Positions 1 to 12,200 of a stretch of DNA of 64,000 bases are shown in pieces; within the stretch, counting starts at the first letter, position 1, and each line of letters starts with the position of its first letter. The notes beneath the pieces were generated by a model that had not been told where the DNA came from, did no database searches, and saw only the letters and a program-made list of their open reading frames with translations. A program made the position numbers and the translations under genes. Origin of the DNA: Rhynchonema sp. JSB1_4 (Eukaryota > Nematoda > Chromadorea > Monhysterida > Xyalidae); the NCBI GenBank assembly GCA_030248065.1, contig JASAMV010001957.1, positions 1 through 64,000 of the forward strand, in the 5' to 3' direction.

Positions 1-1976
1 AAAGCACGGCCGGTTTGCTTTCAAAGTGAGCCCTGAGAGAAGTGGGTCGTGTTTTGTCAAGGTCTTGATTTTTCTAAGTTGAGAGCGATTTAGTTAGGAT
101 AACATAAAAAAGGAACAACTGAGGCGTAACGCCCCGTGATGCTTCAGTTACCGTCACAAACATCACGCAAAGGGCATCGACCGACAGAACACCACGTGTG
201 TGAACGGTAAATGGACGCACTTGGCAATGGACGCGTGCAAACCATGTTGGTCGGGGTAGTGGAATAATATTGACAAATCGTAATGCTGTGCGGTGTGAAA
301 CTGAACAACCACGTGACGCAAGACGGGATATCTAAATTGTTATTGACAACAAATATATTTCAACACTAGCTATTGTTCTGGCCATTTCTAGAAGTTGCAC
401 CCGATTTAAACAATCCGGTTCTGGACAGATCAAGATCAGGGCCGTTTTCATTTGTCGAAATGTCGTTCATTAAAAGCAAATCACGTGACCATGATAAAAC
501 TGATTCGATCCGATAATAAGCAGCTCTAACAGTACGGCGACCGCTACTGTACTCTTAGCAACGACATGGAGCAGCATTGAGATCAGAGCAGATGGGGATG
601 GGAACATATTTGGAAAGTTTCCACATCTCCCTTTCCAAATCGCAGACAAACAAGACTGTGCGTCGTGTCCGGCTGCGTCGGATCGCGAGTTGTTGCCGTG
701 GTTGTGCTTGTTCTCTGCCATTGCCGGTGTTGCGCTGATTGCTGGTGTCCATGGGGTCTTTTGGTTGCATGCATGGTTGGTTGGATGGATGGATCAACTT
801 TGGGTATTTACATGTACTTTGCGCTTTTGTTGGCAAATTATATTTTGAGATATTGCAACTTCATGCAAAAGGCAAGAATGCACCTGAATATTATTGTTAT
901 GTGGTTGTTTCAATTCTCAATGCAGGTACGCCGCGCGCCGACCTCGGGCGCCGGCTAACGCGAATCAGTAAATGGCAGAAGGTGACTTTTTTACTGTGTC
1001 AAAGGATTCAATGGAATAATGACGTGATCGTTTAAATAGTACCTTCCATCAACACTGTTAATCATGCACAATTATGATGTAATGTCACTCAATATATAAT
1101 AATTATGAGACAATTAAAACTTCTTCGTCATCGTAAGTTAGATTTTACTTCTTAATCAGCCCTCATAACCAGTATTTTGGCAAATGTTATTGTAAACATT
1201 ACGAATTACTTGCAATAAGGCGTTTTTCTCTGAAAGTGAGCATGAATAAATACTCTTTGTGGCTTGCCCTAATTTAATGTAATTAAGTCGGTTTATGCCA
1301 ATGTAACGTGCCGTGTTTTTGTTCGGTGATATCCTGTAGATATTTGTTGAACTGCAGTTTTTGTTTTTGTAATGTACGTGATCTGATTGTTGAGGGCGAT
1401 TTGGTGCTTTTTATTGTCGATGGTTCAGGTGAGGTAAGGTATTTTTATTGGTTTTGGCCTTATACGGATATAGCTTTGGATGTATGGCAATATATATTGT
1501 TGTTTTCTACTGCTCGTTGTTTTGGGTGCCTTTAGGGTATGTCACTTTTTACTGTAATGATGACCTGGACCTGATTTGGTTATGAAGTGTTACATTTGTT
1601 CGCTTAATTGCTCGTTCGTTTTTGGTGCATATCGAAGTGTGTTTATATATGGAATTATGTTTTCTTATTGCAATGTATTCTTGTTTTCGTAACGATTCGT
1701 TGATGATTGCTGGTGTTTTTGGATTGTGTTGCTAATGTGGTGAGCTTGGTTTGTTTTGCAATGTCATCGATTTGTATTGATTCGGTCTTGTTTGTTCTTC
1801 AATATTGTTGTGAAGGTGTTTCTCGACTGTTTTCTTGTGTATTGCGTATAGTTATGTCGGGACCAAAAATTTTTCTTGGTATGTCCCAGATTTTCAGTTT
1901 CCGATTCCCGATTTGACATCAACGGGAATCGGAAACTAACCAAAACTTTTTTATGGCACTCAACTTACGGTGTTTA
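1..1976. other. Gene-free stretch, nothing recognised
   Basis: No exon with convincing coding character on either strand. 1050-1900 is A/T-rich with mild T bias. Short frames here look like chance. Confidence 0.6.
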
Positions 1977-2319
1977 AGGGCGGACTTAGGTTCAGCACGG
2001 AAACCGGAATCCGGAAACATTTCCATGCAACAACTTTGGTCAATTTCCGGATGCACTCCGCGTTTTCCGGAAATATTTCCGGATTCCGGTTCCCGGATAA
2101 AATATGAAAAACGCAGAACTCGGAAATGGTTTGCATTCTTTTAAAAACACAGTGAAGTGAAACCTGGTTGAAGGTTAATCCTGTGTTCCGCAAAATGTTT
2201 CCGGAAATATATATCCCAAAATATTTCCGGAAAACGCCAAAAATAAAAAATTCGTCCGGAAACCGGAATCCCGGAATATTTCCGGATTCCGGTTTCCGTG
2301 TTCAACCTAAGTCCGCCCT
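1977..2319. mobile_element. MITE-like element, family N (343 bp)
   Basis: Long imperfect TIR: AGGGCGGACTTAGGTT ... AACCTAAGTCCGCCCT, followed inward by CCGGAAATATTTCCGG blocks. No clear target duplication. A shorter relative is at about 59145-59247. Confidence 0.7.
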
Positions 2320-2362
2320 GAAGGCAAACCAGCCATATCTTGCAGTCTTGGAAAATACTGTA

Positions 2363-2563
2363 TCACCCTGAATTCTTACACACCTAAGACGTTTCGGGTA
2401 ACTGCAGTCCCTGGGTCTCGCGTGGCTTGCGCTTGAAAACCGATAAGCAACACACACCAAACGCGCGCTAGTGTTTCATGATCTTGGCGTTTTTGCACTG
2501 AAACCGTGCGTGACGCGGCTACAGTAACCCGAACCATTTTAGGTGTGTAAAAGTTCAGGGTGA
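2363..2563. mobile_element. TA-flanked MITE, family Q copy 1 (201 bp)
   Basis: Ends TCACCCTGAATTCTTACACA / GTGTGTAAAAGTTCAGGGTGA with TA on both sides (2361-2362, 2564-2565), as expected of Tc1/mariner-type elements. The inner TIR continues with TTCGGGTTACTGTA-like sequence. Confidence 0.8.
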
Positions 2564-4238
2564 TACGCTATGGCCTAACACTGCAATGTGTGACTGGTGT
2601 GCCTATAATGCCACTCAAAGTTATGGCGTACTGTATTTTGAAATTTGTGCGCATCAAAACTTGAGTAACACAGGAAAAGTTTTGTCCAGTTCCCGGATTC
2701 CCGATTCGTGAGTTGTTTTGTCGTTGAATCGGGAATTGAAATCCTGGGCACTTTACTTCCCAGTTCCCGATATGACTACATGCGCCCTGTTGCGAAATGC
2801 CGAAAGGATAAAGGATTTACACTGAACAGTGATGCGTGGATGATGTTGTTTGCGACTCGCTATCATCCTCACCCACCAACATGCGAGTCCGCGGCCAGTT
2901 TCAACTGTGTGTTCGGATTATGTTTCTTTTACCGACGAAGAATTTTACCTTCTTGATCAGTCCCATTCCAATCTTTCATCGCGTTGTTCTTTCACACCCG
3001 ACAGCCAAACTACACCGGAGAATACCAAATAAGCCCCCCCCCCCGAACAAGTCCCCCGTGGGGCTTATGATTTTCCTTAGCCCCACCTGTGGTGGTCATT
3101 TTCAGCAATATTCGCATTTGCATACACCAGTGAAGGCTTACATATTTGGGAGAATCTTATTTTCTGAAATCTGAAATTTGAGATCCCTCCGATATAAAAT
3201 TGGTCGCCGCAGCTCAATGAACTTAATGAATTCATACTAAATGGCGTGTCAGTGGCTCAACTTCCCACTGATACACACCACACCACCCATTTGACCGGCC
3301 GGATTCGTCTCACCCTCAGTTGCTACCATTTCACCGGACTCGATTTGTGATCGATATCGGGCTCGGCTGTACACCCAGACGGGCGCGGACTCTGCACGAA
3401 CGTGTGGGTTCGCTCAGCACAAACATGGTTCAGCACTTGCTCAGTCTCGGTTGTGCCTTCCGGGCTGCAAGATTGGAACACGCCTGGCGTGCAGAGGGGT
3501 AGTACACATAATGATCACACAGCGCATCAACCAATTATTCCGTGTCCAGCATCATTGAAAATGTTCTTCTGTGTCGCCTCAACGCTTTTAGGGATAGCGA
3601 GATTGTTTAAGCCGCTAACCCAATCGCGTTGGGGCGCTCAAAGAACGTGTACCAGCAACTGAATACTATTACCCTGTGCATCAACCAACTATTACCAATA
3701 TTGCTCCAGCAGTATTTCCAGTTTTGCGTATAGATGATAGAGCACGTCTCAGCACGAACTACAACTAATGTCAACCCGGATGGGGCTCATTACAGGAGCC
3801 ATTTTCTTGGAACTGCGCTAAACTTGGATGACTGTGACACCGTAATTTTGGAACCGGACTTGCGTTGCTTGCGGAAAACTGACGAAAACATGCACCTTTA
3901 CCGAGGCATCTCCATGTCGCCTGGTCCAAGACGGGCACCTTGATGGTCTTGCGCGGAACAGGGTAGCTTGTTTTTGATGATTGTGAAATGCACATTTGTC
4001 AACAAACTGTACATACGTGAAGGGTCACTACAACGAAGCAGCACTGTGACTTCAAATGAACCACACCTGCTTTGTATTTTCCAATCATATATCGCTGCAG
4101 CCCGCCGGCATCAGCACCAAGGGCTTCAGTGGCACAGTTGGACAGCAGTTGACACGGGTGGACAGTGGACGCACCTAACACACCGTTGTGGAAATGCGTC
4201 CGGCAGACAGCAATGCCAAGGCGCTATTGGGTTATACT
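2564..4238. other. Gene-free stretch
   Basis: Several short frames but none with splice context or family resemblance. A C run lies at 3033-3043. TTCCCGATT blocks near 1900 and 2690-2775 suggest an older element interrupted by those at 1977 and 2363. Confidence 0.5.
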
Positions 4239-4739
4239 CAGGGTTGGGCAAAAAAAAACGACGGCGTTTTTTCTTAAAAAAACAACGTTTTTTTAAAAAA
4301 ACGCCTGGGTCGTTTTTCGTTTTTTTTTAAATCCAGAATTTCCTTGATTTTTCCTGATTTTGAGGGAAAGTACCCTGATTATCAATGAAAATCAATTTTT
4401 TGTCCCCATTTTTTTCAAAAAATTTTCGACCAATTTTTACTTTGTCGAGATACGTCGATATACGGAGTTTGACTTTCAATGATGGCCACGGCCAAGGTTG
4501 GTCCCATGATGCGGGTCTAATATGGGATCTTAGCAACTCGCTAGAAAAGGGTTGAAACCTGTTTATTTTGCCTCAGAACACATAGAATGACTTCATTTAA
4601 CCACGTTTTATTCCCAACATGAGCGTTTTCCAATTTTTTTGGTGCATATTTTGGTCATCTGGGCGTTTAAAAAAACGTTTAAAAAAAACGTTTAAAAAAC
4701 GATTTTTTTGAAAAAAAAAACGTTTTTTGCCCAACCCTG
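4239..4739. mobile_element. hAT-like MITE, family A copy 1 (501 bp)
   Basis: Terminal inverted repeats CAGGGTTGGGC / GCCCAACCCTG; perfect 8-bp target duplication GTTATACT at 4231-4238 and 4740-4747. The ends are T/A homopolymer-rich with AAACGACG/CGTTTTTT blocks. No coding capacity. TIRs starting CAG and 8-bp duplications are the hAT signature. Confidence 0.9.
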
Positions 4740-4747
4740 GTTATACT

Positions 4748-7700
4748 TCGTATTGCTGTTGCATTTGAAATGACACCACCTTTGAGTCAGACCTACGTGG
4801 TCGTGGTTTGTGCAGCGTCAATAAATGGTCGGAAACAAACAAGTGCACATTATTTGTTCAAGATGGGCGGCAAGATAAAGATTTGGGCTGTGATTGTTTT
4901 GGCAGGTTCTTTGGGTGCCTTTCTTGTGTTACACGTCAGCATTATTTGACACACATTTCAATTGTTTGACCCTTCTTGCGTGGCCCACAGTATTATACGA
5001 CCTAGATTTAGTCAAACAATGCAAGTTTTCAAAACTTGATGGATCTGAAAAAAACAACTTGCAACAAATACTGTAGTCACGGTCTCAATTTACTCAGATG
5101 TCAGAAATGTTACGCGCCGAAGGGCCGCAAAAACACGATTCTCTGAAAAATTATAAATGCTGAGCAACTGTAGATAGAGTTACTACGGCTACTAAAACAA
5201 TAGTTTCGATTTCCGTTACAACACAACTCATGATAAACAATTGAGCAACTAAATTTTGTATACCCTATAACTGTGATAGACTATGCGTCAATTAACAGTC
5301 ATACATCTCAAGCCACTATCAAAGAATCATTGTGGCAAATTTGTACTATCTCAACAAAATGAGAATGAATACAACAATAGAACACAGCGCCATCAAAAAC
5401 AAACACATCAACAAACGATACCAAGCCCGAGAGCGTCTATTCCTTGACAGTCTGATGTTTCACAAAGTGATTTGAAAAAGAAAAAGTTTGACTTGCTGTC
5501 TGTTTTTAGAAAAAAGACAATTCACACGCTATGAAGCTGTCACAACTTTCATTTCTCACAGGAATACCTACTCATTCACAGCCAATACCTACAGAGCGGG
5601 CTCACGAAGTGTGTATGGTCATATTCACAATATGAGTGCAGACGAAAAGAACAATCACATTCTACGCACCCACATGCGGAGCGTAGATTGCACAGCACCA
5701 CACTTTGCGAGTGTATAATACGACATCCAATATAACACAATCACTCAAATGTTCATGTCTGTTTGTTGTTGTCTGCGTTTGACGATGGTGCTGCTGCCGT
5801 ATATGACGCCAGAATACCGCGCTTCTCGTCCTTAATCTTCGCCAAAGTGGCCACCAGCTGCAATGACATGGTCATGATTGTGCGAAACCTTGGCCTTGTC
5901 TGTCACACGAGTGCATTGTGTGGTCTGTCTGCACATCCTAACCAACTGGTATCCTCTTCGGTTTATAAGTAACATTCACTATAAGAGGAAGAATTAGGAG
6001 GTCAACTGCAGGCTGGGAAAGAAACTGACGTTCGCAAATAATATAGGGAAACAATTTCACCATACTATGAAGTGCTACAATGCAATGGGGGTACACGAAA
6101 TACACACTCAACCCAGTGCGCACGTCCATCCAGCTGGCTGATGTTTCACCCAATCTATTTATAGACAAACCAACCCACCAATATCTTCGCATCGAGTGCC
6201 GTTTGCAGCAACGAGCTCAACTCAAGAATACGCTGGTCAATGTCCATCAGGTCAGTTTGTAGCCGGTCCTCTTTCACGCACAATTGCACCAACGTCGCTG
6301 GCTGCTGTGCATTATACAGTACGTTTCTAATTTTGTTGTCACATGCATTTCTTCAGACGCACGGAAACTCCCTGGCGAAGTCGAGGCAGGCAACAAGACA
6401 CGCAGCTCTCGCACACACACAGCTTACGTGACTGAAACATTCGAAACGCACACGGGCCAGCTGCGCAGCTTGTTGACTGTGTGTCGAGCTTCTTGCCTGC
6501 CTCAAGTTCGAACGAGAGTTTTCCTGCGTCAGTAGAAACGCATGAGGCAGCGAAATTAGAAATTTGCTATAACATCAAATAAACAATACATATAATCAGG
6601 GCCCAACGCTAAAGTTGCAACAAGGCGGAGAACGTAGCGCAAAAACGTTTTCCAACGGAGCCAGACATTATGCTCCAGCTGCAGCCGGGAAGAATGGCGC
6701 AAAATTTATACAAGAATTTTCAATAAAATTTAGAGAAATTATGAGACCAGTGGTAGTTAGTGACCGAACTTCCAAAAACGAACACGCACTTGTTGCTGTT
6801 CAGCTGAAGTCTCGGGCGCGTTCAGTTGTACGCTATCGGTGTTTTCAACGTTTGGAGTTGGTGGCTGGAAAGAATGCCTACTTCATGTGTTTACATGACC
6901 AAACTAAATACAGTACGCATAAAGCTCAATGCAATATTATTATCTCAGTCCACGCGACGCGCGTACTCAAATCATTTTACGCACCCAGTTCCAAACAATG
7001 ACTGTGGTTGCATTTTGTTCACCACTCGGTCCCTGTGGGTTTCGCAGTGCAAGAACCAGCCGTAAGTAGGTTTCTGATTATTTCGCGACTTTTCAGGCCC
7101 GGAAGATCAGGCACAGGTTTTAAGGCCCGGCAGATTCAGGCCCAGTATATTTGACCCACTTACATGCTTAGGCTTAGGCTGCAGCCGGGCATGAACCTGT
7201 GCCACGGGACTGAACCGTCGCACAACAGTTTCTGATAGATTTCCGCATCGAAGAACATCAAGCTGATTGACTATCTCTCTTTTCAAGAAACACCCCGAGA
7301 AACGACCACAATAACCGGATGGTGAATAATACGGCAGCCATCAACTGACCGTTTGCAATCGTTCCACAAGCACGAGCACGTTGTCGGTGGGAGATCGCGA
7401 TTTGGCATCATCATTTGAGGTCGATGGTTGTGGTTGACCGAGCTGGACGGCCGCCTCGATCTGCAACCATATTGGGATGGCACGAATATGGACAATCGGC
7501 TAATCGTACAGTAGTCAAATCAAGTGGTCAAATCACTTCGTCAACTCTAACAGCCCCGGATAAGTGCGAGTAGTGGTAATACATGATTTGACGACAGTAC
7601 TATAAGCGCGGACATCTAACCACGGCAAAAATAATATGACAATTCGTTAGATTATGATATGATCACAATAGCACAGCCACACTAGTACTGGTGCCACGCG

Positions 7701-8060
7701 AATTAGCAAATGTTTGTACAGTTTGACTTGCATCTGACCACTGTAATATGCAAATAGGTATGTGTATGCAAATATTTTACGATAGTAAAATTTAGTTCTG
7801 GCATAGTGAAAGCTCTGCAGCGGCAAAACTCAGACACCGCTGTTACCTATACAACTGCTTATACGCACGGCACTAATATCTTGCCGGGACTCACATCGCG
7901 CGCAATCGAGTTTCGTTCGTCTTCTGTCAGATCGATCACCGACATAATCGTCATTGGTTGCTTTGATGTGGCCTTGTTGCCTGAAATTCAGGCTTTGTGC
8001 AGATGGTCGTAGCTCACGATCAGGCCCGGGGTGTCACAAATAAACATCACAACTGCCCAA
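4748..8060. other. Gene-free stretch
   Basis: No supported gene. About 7095-7205 resembles 62600-62700 (AGGCCCGGAAG, CAGTATATTTGACCCA, GGCTTAGGCT), a dispersed repeat with one copy in the sushi/lectin gene. Confidence 0.5.
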
Positions 8061-8065
8061 TAGGG

Positions 8066-8525
8066 TCAGAGGTCGGGGGGGGGGGGGTGGGTACCCGACA
8101 CCCGACATCTGGAAGTACCCGACACCCAACACCTGAGAAAAAAGCCGACACCCGACAGTTCCAAAAAACACGACACCCGACATCTAGTTTTTGAAAAAAA
8201 ACCGACACCCGACACCTAGTTTTTGAACCAAAAACAGCAAATTTTTGCTCATTTACATCATTGATCATTAGTGCAATTTTTGGCTCAAGTTACTGAATTC
8301 AAGTTCTTTTCACAGGAAATAAACACCAAAATATCACAGTCTGCGTCCTCGTAAACATTTGGATCAAAGAAAATTTTCTCTCAAAATTCTTCTCTCAGCA
8401 AAACTGATGTTTTGAACCGCGAGTGTCGAGTGTCGGGTCCCAAAAAACCCGACACCCGACATCTGGATGCAGTCGAAACCCGACACCTACGCTTTTTGGC
8501 ACCCGACACCCGTCATCTCTCCAAC
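8066..8525. repeat. CCCGACACCCGACA dispersed repeat
   Basis: Blocks of CCCGACACCCGACATCT at both ends (8092-8220 and 8445-8515) around an A/T-rich centre, with a G run at 8077. Partial inverted relatives lie at about 36474-36577 and 37515-37605, both in the Pur-alpha gene. Confidence 0.7.
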
Positions 8526-8966
8526 CCTACTTCCCAATACGTTAATCGATAAAAAGGAACATTACGACAGATGGCTGGACCAACCAAGATTCGGGGGCGG
8601 TGTCGGTGCGGTCGAGGCCGTCGAGCCCGGCCGCGTGGTGACTTTGGCTCGTTGTCGTTGCCACAATTGGTATTTCTTGCGACGTTGTCTGTCAGCAGTG
8701 TGAAACATCATGAACATTTGTTGGGCTTATGTTACGCGGCCCTATGCGCTAACCACATTTCACTGGTCATAGGTACACCCATTTGACCAGCGTAAAGTTT
8801 GCTCCCGAACCGCCAGTGACATCACAAAAAAGTCAAAATGTCCGTAATGCAAAAAAGCTGACATGACCAAATCACACAAAATGTGGACAGATTACCATCG
8901 GTCGGATGACCGGTCCCAATGAACGTGTTTTCAAGTGACACCAGCTGTTCGCAAGAGTACCATCAC

Positions 8967-9276
8967 CAGTGATGTGGTCGGGGGGGGGGGTATGGGGGAT
9001 TACCCCCCCCCCCCAATTGCTAGCTAGCTTTCTTGCTCCGGTCATCAAGTTAGAAAAGTGTCGATTTTAGTGCCAAAATGACCATTTTATGGGCCAAAAT
9101 GGTCAAATTCGTTCAAATTTCCTCACACGTGCACAAAAACACGCATTTTAAGGCTTGTTTTAGCATAATTTCGACCAAATTTTATACCGCTGTTTTTGAC
9201 TAATGGACGAAAACCCCCCAAATCGGGGTACCCGGATAGCTAGCTAGCTTTCTTGCTCGGACCAACTACATCACGG
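8967..9276. mobile_element. hAT-like MITE, family G copy 1 (310 bp)
   Basis: Ends CAGTGATGTGGTC / GGACCAACTACATCACGG with TTGCTAGCTAGCTTTCTTGC blocks near both ends. 8-bp duplication ACCATCAC versus GCCATCAC (7 of 8). Its right edge lies 18 bp past the stop of the zinc finger gene, so it probably supplies part of that gene's 3' UTR. Confidence 0.82.
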
Positions 9277-9294
9277 GCCATCACCGCATAGTGA

Positions 9295-12200
9295 CTACAC
9301 CTCTGCACCAATGCAACGCCATACAAACCTGGCCAGCGCATCACTGTTGTTGTACGCCTGTCTGCGCGTGTTTCTGCGCGCCAATAGTTCCCAACGACGT
9401 TCCTTCGAAGTCATTGACGTACGTCGCACGCGTGGCGACAATTTCGAGCCGGCTTTGCGGGGTGTCGGCTCGGATATCTGAAAGGAAACTTGATTTTGGT
9501 AACCGATTCTGACATGTTTTCACAGACACGGCAGGCGGTGCACCAGCGTCAGTGCGAATGTTGTCGTTGCTTAATTGTTGCAAGCAATTATTTAACCGTG
9601 CTTTCGAATGAAACATCAACATCGTGCAGCTCGCTATCGGTGGCTGACGATTTGTCGATCGGGCGCTGAAAACATGAAAGGACACGGATGAAAAGAAACG
9701 GCATTTTCAACTACAAATTCAAAACAAAAAACCGGATCATACTTTTCGATTCAGCAGCGCAACACCCACGGGCGCAACAGTTGTCGTGCTGTCGGGTAAC
9801 ATCGGTGGTGAAATCGAGCGCGCTTGACCAGGCGTGGTGACAGATGGTGTGCTTGTTGGGGCTGCGCGAATGTTGATTGGACAATTTCAAGTAAAAAAAG
9901 GTAAAGGCGTTCCGCAGAATGTAGGCTCCGCGAGGGACCTACCAACAACCCGTTGCCGTTGACTCTAATGGGTAGGTGCCTGTTACCCGCAGCAATTGCT
10001 GCTTCCCATTTACCGACCCTTCTGACCAGGGATGGAAGGCTGAGTTGACCCACGACACCACTTTGATGTTGCTCCGTCCGCTGGGGGTTGATCCCAGAAC
10101 TAACCAGGCCAAACACTGCTTAGCCTGCCAGATCGGACGGGGTACACACGAGCAAACGTGGTATGGGTGTCAAGTTGTGACACGTTAATTTTATGTGTAT
10201 AGGCAATCCGCCCGCTCATGGCACTCCATACACACAGGCTGCATGCTACAGTACTGTCGTCAATGAATGCATGTATTCTGTGCAGTTACCCGTTGAAACA
10301 TCCCCAAGTTTTGCAACAATGCAGAAAAGTGTTATATCAAGCAGCTAATGAAAACAGAGTAAATTAAAAACGGCCATCAAATTATGACACTCGCTCAAAG
10401 TGTACATTTTGTTTAGAAAATGGCGCGTGCTGCTGCATGCGCCGCGTGTATAAAAAGTGCCATGAGCCGATGGATTGCCTATACACGCTCGACGATAGAA
10501 AGCACGCAAAGTAGAATTGGACGAAAACGACCGACAATGGTGATTTCGTGCATTGACTAGCATGAAATATCTAGAGCCCAAGCAACTAAGATTGTGCACT
10601 AACTAGATGACAATACAGCCGGCTGCATGGGTACGCCTAAAAGCATGACCTATTTCAGTGTTGAATGCCCGCCGGACATCAATCGAAACATTCTGACAAT
10701 ACCAACAAACCAGGAGACACAGACGACGGTCGGCTCGTAGCACCAGTGCACGCGTCGGCGTCAGAGTCGGGCGAACCAGTGCGCGCGACGTTCGCTCTGT
10801 GTTTGGGTGCAGCAAAATTGCATCGATCGATTTCAGTCGTTGTGAAAAAAAGTTAGATTTTCCCCGGCACCGACTTGAACCATTTCAGCACCGCTTTCAC
10901 CTTGAGCCGATCTTGAATGACAATCAATAAATGCAGCCAGCCAATCAGTGTATGTTCATCCATTGACTCCTTCTTGATCGTTTCTTCAATTCGGGTGCTG
11001 TGAACAGAAAAGAAAACACAAAAAATCGATTGTTAGACAGACGCACAGGCATAAGTTCACGTGCCCAATATTAGTGCCCATCATGTACGCAAACTCCTAG
11101 CACAGAGGGTTGCAAAATTGGCTGACATCCAATTTTTTGTATGGCATTCATTGGTCGCACAATGACTTGATATTGGTCGCACAATGACTTTATAAGAATT
11201 GGTCAAATTTTTTTCCTGAATCGCAAAGAGGGAAAGTGACGGGTCAATGACGTTGCGTTGCGCGATCGCACACAAAACATGCAGTCACCGAAATGTTTCA
11301 GACCCGCAGCAACGTGGGTGCTCTGCAGGATTACATTCAGGTGAAAATGTTTTGTGAGAGTCACAAATAGCGCAGTGGTTAAGAGTGACTGACGTGAAAA
11401 TCAGAATTCATTTGATGAATTCTTATATGGTCATTGTGCGACCAATACGAATTGGTCAAATTGTTATTGTATTTGCTCCTTCCTTCTGCTGTTTTTATGC
11501 AGATTGCAAAACATTTTTTGATGCACAAAAAGCTTTAGGCCGTGTATCTGACAAAACATTTTAGCGAACATTTTCAAGCGAAACATCCGCCATTCGACCA
11601 CGGCTCTGATTTGCGAAATACAACGAAACGCAGCTAGCTGGCTTTATGGAACAGGCAACACACTTGAAAACATTCTCCCAAAAGCATGGTCACAATAACA
11701 TATAGACGACTCACAGAAACGCCGTGATTCTCTTCGCGTACGCCACCCACTTGTTGGGTGCGAGCGCTTGAAGCTGTTGCGCACATTTCGACCTTGAAAC
11801 AAGTGAATATTACTGCCGATCACTAAGTTTGCCATCGACCTTTCTGGGCAGGTGTGTGCACCTGGATGGTATCCCCCCCGGGTCGAGATCGTACGATTTT
11901 GACTTGGCATAACATTGGCCCAAATTCTCGAAATAGCAACCGCCACCGGGGGAGGTTGCGCCCCCCAAACACGATGATGACAAACTTCCGGCTGGTTCAC
12001 CTCAATTCGTTGCGTGCTTCAGGCGAACAGCAGCGTTGCTCAACGCACGCACGTTTCGGGAATAAAAGGGAATTTACGCACCGAGGTGAAGAGCGTGCCA
12101 GGTGGCGGTGGCGCTTTCAAGAATTTGGGCCATAGTTGGTCAGTTTGATTCGCATATGCAGCAACGCAAAAACACGAGCAGAATAGAGCGCTGTCAAACT

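Noticed and set aside
8066..8525. CCCGACACCCGACA blocks as a CRISPR-like or telomeric array
   Set aside because: Units are irregular, have no unique spacers, and recur dispersed in introns; a eukaryotic dispersed repeat is the simpler reading.
11368..11400. tRNA A-box-like TAGCGCAGTGGTTAAGAG followed by a short stem
   Set aside because: No B box, no acceptor stem and no proper anticodon loop; at best a trace of a tRNA-derived SINE inside a family B MITE.
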